NCBI RefSeq assembly: GCF_014635725.1
Contig: NZ_BMDJ01000007.1
Location: 124,001-188,000 of the forward strand
Direction of reading: 5' to 3'
From: Pedobacter mendelii
GTDB taxonomy: Bacteria; Bacteroidota; Bacteroidia; Sphingobacteriales; Sphingobacteriaceae
DNA: 64,000 nucleotides
In this document: one piece after another, positions 58,143 through 64,000 of the stretch
How the letters are laid out: every line of letters begins with the position of its first letter
Position numbering within the stretch: position 1 is the stretch's first letter
The notes under the pieces: generated by a model
Database searches by the model: none
Told to the model about the DNA's origin: nothing
The model's input: the letters and a program-made list of their open reading frames with translations, nothing else
Program-made: the position numbers and the translations under genes

Positions 58143-60689
58143 TTAATTTCCTTCATTTCGTAAAATTTGCAGCGGTGGTTTATTTAATATACTTCTGCTG
58201 CTTAATACACCCGTTATTACTACCAGTAAAATCACACTGCTGAAGAGTAAAAAAGTTGGTAATAAAGGGGGAATAAATGAAGCATCGAAACTAAACTTTG
58301 CCAATGCCCAGCTGCCACTTAATGCAAGAATTAATCCTGCGGCTGCGGCAAATAAACCTAAGAAAAAATATTCTATAGCGTTTATAGCAAGAATTTGTTT
58401 TCTGCTTGCACCCATGGTTCTGAGCAGAATGCTTTCTTTTATGCGTTGGTTTTTACTCGTTAACACAGCTGATATTAAAACAATCCATCCTGTTATCATG
58501 CTAAAACCTGCCATAAACTGAATAACAAAACTTATTTTGCCAAGCAGTTCATCCAGCAGTTTCAAAACTAAACCCAAATCAATCACAGAGATGTTTGGAA
58601 ACTTACGAACTACGGCACCCTGAAAACTTGCTGATGTTTCGCTGTTTGGCACCCTGGTCATTAATACATGAAATTGTGGCGCCTGCTCTAAAACTCCCGA
58701 CGGAAATACAACACGAAAATTGGTTTGCATCCTGCTCCAGTTAACTTCTCTTAAACTGCCTACAACCGTTGGCAATAGCATACCCTGAACATTGAAAACA
58801 ATTTTATCATTTAGTTTGACTTTAATACTTCGGGCAAAATTTTGATCCAAAGAAATGTAAACAACATCTTTTGGGCTATTAACTTGTGCAATCCATTTTC
58901 CATCAATAATTTTTTCTGCAGCAGTTAAAGTATCCTGATAAGTGGCACGGATTTCATTTCTGAAAGCCCTTTTATTTGTACTGTCAGCACCCGCCTTTTT
59001 GCCATTAATTTCTTCAATTCTCATGGTAATTACCGGAACCTGGTTCATTAAAGGTAATTTGTAAGATTTTGCCAAATCAGTAACAGCTATTTTTTGGGTG
59101 TTCTGAATATCGAATAAAACCATATTAGGTTGCGAAGCGCCCGAAGAAAGGGTAACTCTGTTTATCAAAATACCTTGTACGAAATAAAGCGTACAAATAA
59201 AGGCTGTTGATAATCCGATAGACATAGTGAGCATTAACGTTTGATTGTTTGGTCGATATAAATTTGCAAAGCCTTGTCGCCATAAATAACTTAAAGACGC
59301 AGGCAAAAGTTTCTTCACCAAAAACATCAAAATGCCAGAAAAGGCCATTAATAAAAGGAAAGCAATTAAAATTCCCGCAGTAAATGCGATGGTTTGCAGC
59401 CAGGTTTTCATTTGCAAATAGGTGAAACCCACAATGAAGGCCATCATTAACAAATAAACAAAACCCTTTAATAAATCTCTTTTTTTCGATGTACTGTTTT
59501 CGAAAGTTGCCCTAATTGCGTTAAGGGGAGAAATTCTTCTTACGGATAAAAGTGAAGGCAAAGCAAATAAAACAGAAATAACTAAACCAAGCAATAAGCC
59601 CTGGCCAATTGCCGACCAGGAAACCTGCATGGTAATTTCTACAGGAAGAAAATCTTTTAGTACAATGGGTAATAAAAACTGTATTAAGGTGCCTAGAACC
59701 GATCCGATTATAGCAGCAATGATACCAATGAAAGAAACCTGGATGAGATAAATCAAGAAAGCATCCCAGGCTTTTAAGCCCATACATCTTAAGGTTGCAA
59801 TGGCTGATAATTTTTCCTGAATATATACATGAATGGCACTTCCTACACCAACGCATCCAAGTAATAAAGCAATAAATCCGGTTAATGCTAAAAAGCGATT
59901 TAAATCTCCAAAGCTTCTTCCGGTTTGCTCTTTTCTTTCGGCAACGGTATCTAAATCTAAGCTTTCTTTCTCTAGTTTTGGCTGGAGCTGTTTTATTATC
60001 GAAGTCAGTTCATTCGAACTGTTAAATTTGTAATAATATTTGTAATTAATTCGACTCCCGGTTTTAACTAGACCTGTTTTATCGAGGTATTTAAGTGGAA
60101 TATAAACGATAGGCGCTACGCTTGATGAAATACCTGTTTGCCCAGGAGCTTTATCCAAAACACCTGCAATTTTAAAACTCAAATCGCCTACATTAATCGA
60201 ATCGCCTGTTTTTGCATTAAACTGGAGCATTAAAGTTTTGTCAACAAGAGCATCTCTACCACTAAAAAAACTTTTAGCTGCACTTGCTGGTGTAGTTTCT
60301 ATTGAGCCATAGAAAGGATAGTTCCCCTCTAAAGCCTTCATTTGTACCAACCTGCTTCCACCACCTTTTACAAAATAAACCATCGATGCAAAAGTGCTTT
60401 CTGCTGCCCGATCATCGCCCATAGTTTTAAGCATTTGCTGGGTTTGCTTACTTACAGCTTTACGGCTTTCTACAATTAAATCAGCACCTGTTAATTCTTT
60501 TGCCTGCCTGTCGATATCATTTTGAAGGTTATCTTTAAAAGAATAAACAGCCACTAAAGCAGCAATACCTAAAATTATGGAAGATATAAAGAGAAATAAA
60601 CGCGAACGGTTTTTGCGACTATCCCTCCAGGCCATTTTAAATAACCAGGAAATTGGAACGTTTTGTTTTGGAATTGGGTTGTTAGACAT
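58143..60689 (-). CDS. ABC transporter permease (FtsX/MacB-type, 848 residues)
   Basis: The protein has an N-terminal helix (SRLFLFISSIILGIAALVAVYSF), a large extracytoplasmic MacB_PCD-like domain (about 60-250), a central three-helix FtsX block (TGFIALLLGCVGVGSAI and neighbours), a second periplasmic domain and a C-terminal three-helix block. This is the long MacB/YtrF-like type. It is preceded by its ATPase gene with an 8-base overlap, so they form a LolCDE- or MacB-like ABC unit for export or lipoprotein handling. Confidence 0.85.
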   Translation of the reverse strand: MSNNPIPKQNVPISWLFKMAWRDSRKNRSRLFLFISSIILGIAALVAVYSFKDNLQNDIDRQAKELTGADLIVESRKAVSKQTQQMLKTMGDDRAAESTFASMVYFVKGGGSRLVQMKALEGNYPFYGSIETTPASAAKSFFSGRDALVDKTLMLQFNAKTGDSINVGDLSFKIAGVLDKAPGQTGISSSVAPIVYIPLKYLDKTGLVKTGSRINYKYYYKFNSSNELTSIIKQLQPKLEKESLDLDTVAERKEQTGRSFGDLNRFLALTGFIALLLGCVGVGSAIHVYIQEKLSAIATLRCMGLKAWDAFLIYLIQVSFIGIIAAIIGSVLGTLIQFLLPIVLKDFLPVEITMQVSWSAIGQGLLLGLVISVLFALPSLLSVRRISPLNAIRATFENSTSKKRDLLKGFVYLLMMAFIVGFTYLQMKTWLQTIAFTAGILIAFLLLMAFSGILMFLVKKLLPASLSYLWRQGFANLYRPNNQTLMLTMSIGLSTAFICTLYFVQGILINRVTLSSGASQPNMVLFDIQNTQKIAVTDLAKSYKLPLMNQVPVITMRIEEINGKKAGADSTNKRAFRNEIRATYQDTLTAAEKIIDGKWIAQVNSPKDVVYISLDQNFARSIKVKLNDKIVFNVQGMLLPTVVGSLREVNWSRMQTNFRVVFPSGVLEQAPQFHVLMTRVPNSETSASFQGAVVRKFPNISVIDLGLVLKLLDELLGKISFVIQFMAGFSMITGWIVLISAVLTSKNQRIKESILLRTMGASRKQILAINAIEYFFLGLFAAAAGLILALSGSWALAKFSFDASFIPPLLPTFLLFSSVILLVVITGVLSSRSILNKPPLQILRNEGN

Positions 60690-61371
60690 AATTCGGGTTT
60701 TCGTCGGCTATAATTAAGCCACCTTTCATTTTAATCACTCGGTTTGTTCTTGCTGCTAAATCAGGGTCGTGCGTTACAATCACAAGTGTGGTTCCTGCAT
60801 CTTTATTCAAATCAAACAAGAGTTTTATAATTTTTTCACTCGTTTCTGCATCAAGATTTCCCGTAGGTTCATCAGCAAAAAGCAGTGCAGGCCTATTTGA
60901 AAATGCCCGGGCTAGAGAAACCCGCTGTTGTTCACCGCCTGATAATTGTACGGGATAATGGTGACCTCTATCTGCAAGCCCTACCTTATCCAGTAATTCT
61001 AAAGCATGCGATTTTATATTTTTAGCACCTCTTAACTCAAGTGGAACCATTACATTTTCTAAAGCTGTTAAGGTTGGCAACAACTGGAAATTTTGAAATA
61101 TAAAACCCACATACTGATTGCGAACTGCTGCTCTTTCATCTTCAGTTAGCTTATCTAAAACCACACCGCTCAGTTCAACACTACCCGAACTGGCTCTGTC
61201 TAAACCTGCACAAAGACCAAGTAATGTTGTTTTTCCACTTCCCGAAGGCCCTGTTATTGCAACAGTAGAACCTGTATCAATTGAAAAATTAATGTTGTTT
61301 AAAACAGTAAGTTCACGCCCTGCGCTTTGATAAATTTTACTTACATTTCGGATGTTCAATATGCTTTCCAA
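60682..61371 (-). CDS. ABC transporter ATP-binding protein (LolD/MacB type)
   Basis: The 229-residue ATPase has Walker A GPSGSGKTTLL, signature LSGGEQQRVSLARAF, Walker B LLFADEPTGNLD and H-loop in VTHD. The sequence with FADEPTGNLD is the LolD/MacB/FtsE subgroup, which pairs with FtsX-type permeases. It overlaps the permease start by 8 bases and starts 105 bases from the divergent esterase gene. Confidence 0.93.
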   Translation of the reverse strand: MESILNIRNVSKIYQSAGRELTVLNNINFSIDTGSTVAITGPSGSGKTTLLGLCAGLDRASSGSVELSGVVLDKLTEDERAAVRNQYVGFIFQNFQLLPTLTALENVMVPLELRGAKNIKSHALELLDKVGLADRGHHYPVQLSGGEQQRVSLARAFSNRPALLFADEPTGNLDAETSEKIIKLLFDLNKDAGTTLVIVTHDPDLAARTNRVIKMKGGLIIADENPNYV

Positions 61372-61475
61372 TGGCTGAAAATTTTAAATTTTGGTTTGGA
61401 ACGCATCAAAACATAATGCGCCTTTTTCCGTTAAAGGTAATGGCTTTTTGATTTTAAGAGACAGAAAAAATAGAT

Positions 61476-62156
61476 ATGTTACGAAAACGCTTAATAGCAC
61501 TAATTGTTTTGACAGGAATATTACAAGCCTGCTCAAATTCAGGGAATAAAGATAAATCTGATGGTACAGATGTAGCAAAAAATATGGTGAAAGAGGTTTC
61601 ACAACCTGTTAAAAATATCTTGTTTTTCGGAACAAGTTTAACGGCTGGTTTAGGTCTTGACCCAACGGAGGCTTACCCTGCCTTAATTCAAAATAGGATT
61701 GATTCACTAAAAATGCCTTATAAGGTTATAAATGGAGGTTTGAGCGGCGAAACATCGGCAGGAGGGAAGGGCAGGATAGATTGGCTTTTGAAACAGAAAG
61801 TAGATGTTTTTGTATTGGAACTTGGTTCTAATGATGGTTTACGCGGTGTACCTGTAGCCGAAACCACTAAGAATTTACAAAATATCATTGATAGGGTTAA
61901 AACGAAATATCCTGATGTAAAATTGGTGATGGCAGGCATGCAAATGCCACCAAGTATGGGTACGAAGTACGCGGCGGATTTTAAAAATATATTTCCTGAA
62001 TTGGCAAAGAAAAATAATATGAGTTTAATCCCATTCTTGCTTGATAGAGTTGGAGGCATTCCAAAACTAAACCAGCCAGATGGCATTCATCCAACAGCTG
62101 AAGGTGATAAAATTTTAGCCGATAATGTTTGGGTGGTTTTGAAGCCCTTGCTGTAG
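61476..62156 (+). CDS. SGNH/GDSL lipoprotein arylesterase
   Basis: The 226-residue protein is a lipoprotein (lipobox LQAC, about residues 16-19) of the GDSL/SGNH hydrolase fold. Block I is LFFGTSLTAGLGL (catalytic Ser), block III is LELGSNDGL (Asn) and block V is DGIHPTAEG (Asp, His). It has the usual size of TesA-like arylesterases and would act on short-chain esters in the periplasm. It is divergent from the ABC genes and directly upstream of the CRISPR array. Confidence 0.9.
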   Translation: MLRKRLIALIVLTGILQACSNSGNKDKSDGTDVAKNMVKEVSQPVKNILFFGTSLTAGLGLDPTEAYPALIQNRIDSLKMPYKVINGGLSGETSAGGKGRIDWLLKQKVDVFVLELGSNDGLRGVPVAETTKNLQNIIDRVKTKYPDVKLVMAGMQMPPSMGTKYAADFKNIFPELAKKNNMSLIPFLLDRVGGIPKLNQPDGIHPTAEGDKILADNVWVVLKPLL

Positions 62157-62192
62157 ACGCTTATGCAGTTTCCAACTGCCGTAGGAGCAAAA

Positions 62193-62243
62193 AAAGAATG
62201 AAAGCAAATCACAACCGCAGGTTGTGATTTGCTTTCATTCTTT
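62193..62243. repeat. Perfect 23-bp inverted partial CRISPR repeat beside repeat 1
   Basis: 62193-62215 is the exact reverse complement of the first 23 bases of the CRISPR repeat; with loop CGCAG it forms a hairpin with repeat 1. The minus strand reads stem followed by a run of T, so it should terminate transcription from the cas side. Confidence 0.9.
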
Positions 62244-62949
62244 GAGATACTGATATTTACAACAACGCAATCAGCATCACATGTATATAAAACTCCGTTG
62301 TGATTTGCTTTCATTCTTTGAGATACTGATATTTACAACAACGATGCAAAATTTTCAGCTACTGGTCATACTGTTGTGATTTGCTTTCATTCTTTGAGAT
62401 ACTGATATTTACAACAACAGCAGCTTTAGCTTTACTTGCAGCTTCTTTGTTGTGATTTGCTTTCATTCTTTGAGATACTGATATTTACAACAACAATATT
62501 TCCAGCTAAAGTTGCAGCACCACTGTTGTGATTTGCTTTCATTCTTTGAGATACTGATATTTACAACAACAAATCATTATAGTAGATGGGTGCTATGCTG
62601 TTGTGATTTGCTTTCATTCTTTGAGATACTGATATTTACAACAACAAAAGCCACTAATACTTGGTTGCTGATGGGGTTGTGATTTGCTTTCATTCTTTGA
62701 GATACTGATATTTACAACAACCAGCTTCTAATTCATTACGTCTGTTTTTAAGTTGTGATTTGCTTTCATTCTTTGAGATACTGATATTTACAACAACATC
62801 ATCAACTATTAAAATTAATTCTGCACTGTTGTGATTTGCTTTCATTCTTTGAGATACTGATATTTACAACAACTAAATTAAGTAACATATCCGCAGGCTT
62901 CGGGTTGTGATTTGCTTTCATTCTTTGAGATACTGATATTTACAACAAC
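62221..62949 (+). CRISPR. Type II-C CRISPR array: ten 46-bp repeats, nine spacers
   Basis: Repeats begin at 62221, 62297, 62373, 62449, 62525, 62600, 62676, 62752, 62828 and 62904. All look identical, beginning GTTGTGATTTGCTTTCATTC and ending TGATATTTACAACAAC. Eight spacers are 30 bases and one is 29. The orientation follows the known Bacteroidetes II-C start GTTGTGATTTGC. No degenerate terminal repeat at either end. The crRNA strand is opposite to cas1/cas2, as in other II-C loci. Confidence 0.97.
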
Positions 62950-63002
62950 ATACCGTGGTTTATTTATCTGTATATCATTGATTTATCTCAAAAATTAGAA
63001 TT

Positions 63003-63037
63003 AAAAAAATCTGGTCGCTTTTGCGGCCAGATTTTTA
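63003..63037. terminator. Bidirectional hairpin between array and cas2
   Basis: AAAAATCTGGTCGC (63005-63018) pairs with GCGGCCAGATTTTT (63023-63036), one G-U pair. It has A on one side and T on the other, so it can stop transcription from the array and from the cas genes. It could also be the 3' hairpin of a tracrRNA. Confidence 0.75.
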
Positions 63038-63187
63038 TTCTAATGTTTATTTAATTGTAATTGCAAAGTAATGATTAAAGAACAGCTGATATTAGTTTAT
63101 AATTCTCTTATTTAGCTTTAAGATTCCCAATCAGGTTAAGAATGACATTATCTTAATGTATCTGTAGACATAGAAGACGGAGAAATA

Positions 63188-63517
63188 CTAAAACAGTTCT
63201 AATTGTTGTGGCGTATCTGGTAGTTCTTTTTCCTTTTTACCATAAAATAATTCCATCATCCCAAATTGTTTATCGGTAACTGTCATAATACCGATATGTC
63301 CTTTTTCCGGCAATAATCTTTTAACCCGGTTAATATGTACATCGGCATTTTCGCGGCTGCTGCAATGCCTTAAATAAATTGAAAACTGAAACATAGCAAA
63401 GCCATCCCGTAAAATTTCCTTACGAAATTTTGAAGCAATGCTTCGTTCTTTTTTAGTTTCAGTAGGTAAATCGAAAAAAACTAATACCCACAAAATTCGA
63501 TATTCATTTAAACGCAT
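63188..63517 (-). CDS. cas2: CRISPR-associated endoribonuclease Cas2 (type II-C)
   Basis: The 109-residue protein has the ferredoxin-like Cas2 fold: WVLVFFDLPTETKKERSIASKFRKEILRDGFAMFQFSIYLRHCSS (Asp in FFDLP is the conserved metal-site residue) and HIGIMTVTDKQFGMMELFYG. It acts with Cas1 in spacer acquisition. Its start lies 3 bases from the cas1 stop. The type II-C layout is cas9-cas1-cas2. Confidence 0.96.
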   Translation of the reverse strand: MRLNEYRILWVLVFFDLPTETKKERSIASKFRKEILRDGFAMFQFSIYLRHCSSRENADVHINRVKRLLPEKGHIGIMTVTDKQFGMMELFYGKKEKELPDTPQQLELF

Positions 63518-63520
63518 TAA

Positions 63521-64000
63521 TTAAAATGGTAACTCGCCTCTTTGCATATCATTATCTGGTTCAGGAATTTCACGGGTTGTAATCGGAATTAAATCATCTT
63601 CCAGGCTAAATTTTGGTGGCCTCTTTGCATCAAAATTTTTCATAATTGGGTAGTTGATTCTTCTTATGGTACCCTCATAACATTTGGCCAGGGATGATGT
63701 TGTGCTTTGCAAGCCGACCATTAACGGGCTTTTACTTTTTTCAAATTGTACATCAACAGTAGCAATACCCAAAAGTTGTGTTTTAATGGAAGTACCCAGT
63801 TCTAAAAAATTTTCACCTCTGTCAATTATCCCCAACACAATTTCATCTACATAGGGGCGATAAGGTTCCATAATATCATCCGCTAAACAATAAGCGTTGT
63901 ATTTATTTCGATGATGGATGCCTAATGTTGGAAGCAGACCAGAACAAACTAAACCACGAGCCACAATAGCCCTTAAAATCGCATAGCCATAATTGAGTAA
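63521..64000 (-). CDS. cas1: CRISPR-associated integrase Cas1, C-terminal part, cut by window edge
   Basis: The frame is open to the last base of the window (LLNYGYAILRAIVARGLV at the start), so about 160 C-terminal residues are visible of a usual 290-300. The catalytic-domain motifs include NYGYAILRA, LPTLGIHHRNKYNAYCLADDIMEPYRPYVDEIV (His/Asp metal ligands). It integrates new spacers with Cas2. cas9 is expected further right and is not visible. Confidence 0.96.
   Translation of the reverse strand, partial: LLNYGYAILRAIVARGLVCSGLLPTLGIHHRNKYNAYCLADDIMEPYRPYVDEIVLGIIDRGENFLELGTSIKTQLLGIATVDVQFEKSKSPLMVGLQSTTSSLAKCYEGTIRRINYPIMKNFDAKRPPKFSLEDDLIPITTREIPEPDNDMQRGELPF

Noticed and set aside
59521..59856. 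ORF antisense-frame inside the ABC permease
   Set aside because: Alternative frame on the same strand within a well-defined 848-residue gene; Cys/His-rich composition only reflects the real codons.
62193..62220. Calling the anti-repeat at the array edge a tracrRNA
   Set aside because: On the plus strand it would run straight into repeat 1 with no tracrRNA-like hairpins or terminator; the real tracrRNA is more likely beside cas9 or in the cas2-array gap.

Overview
The window is a chromosomal segment of a Bacteroidota bacterium, most likely Pedobacter or a close relative in the Sphingobacteriaceae. The reasons are AT-rich DNA, Bacteroidetes-type -7 promoter elements (TAnnTTTG), an isolated atpD-atpC pair, a type II-C CRISPR repeat with the Bacteroidetes-style GTTGTGATTTGC start, and family content such as GH97, DUF2911, DUF4230 and PIG-L/SSS genes.

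Layout. 1-9.2 kb holds the C-terminus of a membrane protein, an outer membrane protein, a complete IS1182-family element (1518-3120), a REP-associated transposase (RAYT) between its own palindromes, an ECF sigma / anti-sigma-like / beta-barrel trio, an orphan ABC ATPase and small envelope genes. 9.3-27.1 kb is a branched-chain amino acid supercluster on the minus strand: ilvE-ilvD-(ORF6N)-ilvB-ilvN-(DinB)-ilvC-leuC-(ABM, methyltransferase)-leuD-(ModF-like ATPase)-leuB-leuA-ilvA. It is headed by a 44-residue leader peptide packed with Leu/Val/Ile codons and a terminator/antiterminator pair, a classical ribosome-mediated attenuator. 27.5-36.6 kb is housekeeping: atpC/atpD, an RmlD-like reductase, a peroxiredoxin, tRNA-Arg(ACG), adk, obg, an ElyC/SanA protein, YtxH, OsmC and DUF2130. 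36.9-50.1 kb has GH97, a thioesterase, a PAS histidine kinase, an M1 peptidase, an NtrC-type regulator and a coupled operon of a PIG-L deacetylase, an unlisted 34-residue membrane peptide, a sodium:solute symporter and DUF2911. 50.4-62.2 kb is accessory: small unknown proteins (two are paralogues), NUDIX, an AraC remnant, oxidoreductase, GlcG-like protein, a His/Met-rich outer membrane protein, an orphan Dam-type methyltransferase with an unknown partner, a LolCDE/MacB-like ABC pair and an SGNH esterase. 62.2-64.0 kb is a type II-C CRISPR locus: ten perfect 46-bp repeats, cas2 and the C-terminal part of cas1; cas9 must lie beyond the right edge.

Most distinctive signals: the ilv attenuator; a 23-bp perfect inverted copy of the CRISPR repeat start beside repeat 1; two 158-bp MITE copies in opposite orientation with 3-bp target duplications; a RAYT with matching palindromes, one of them between leuC and ilvC; an intergenic palindromic repeat that appears to have been captured in frame inside leuD; a 39-bp palindrome inside the ORF6N gene; and the coupled 34-residue peptide. 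Several further families of short intergenic repeats recur across the window.

All functions are inferred by reading the sequence; no database search or folding program was run.
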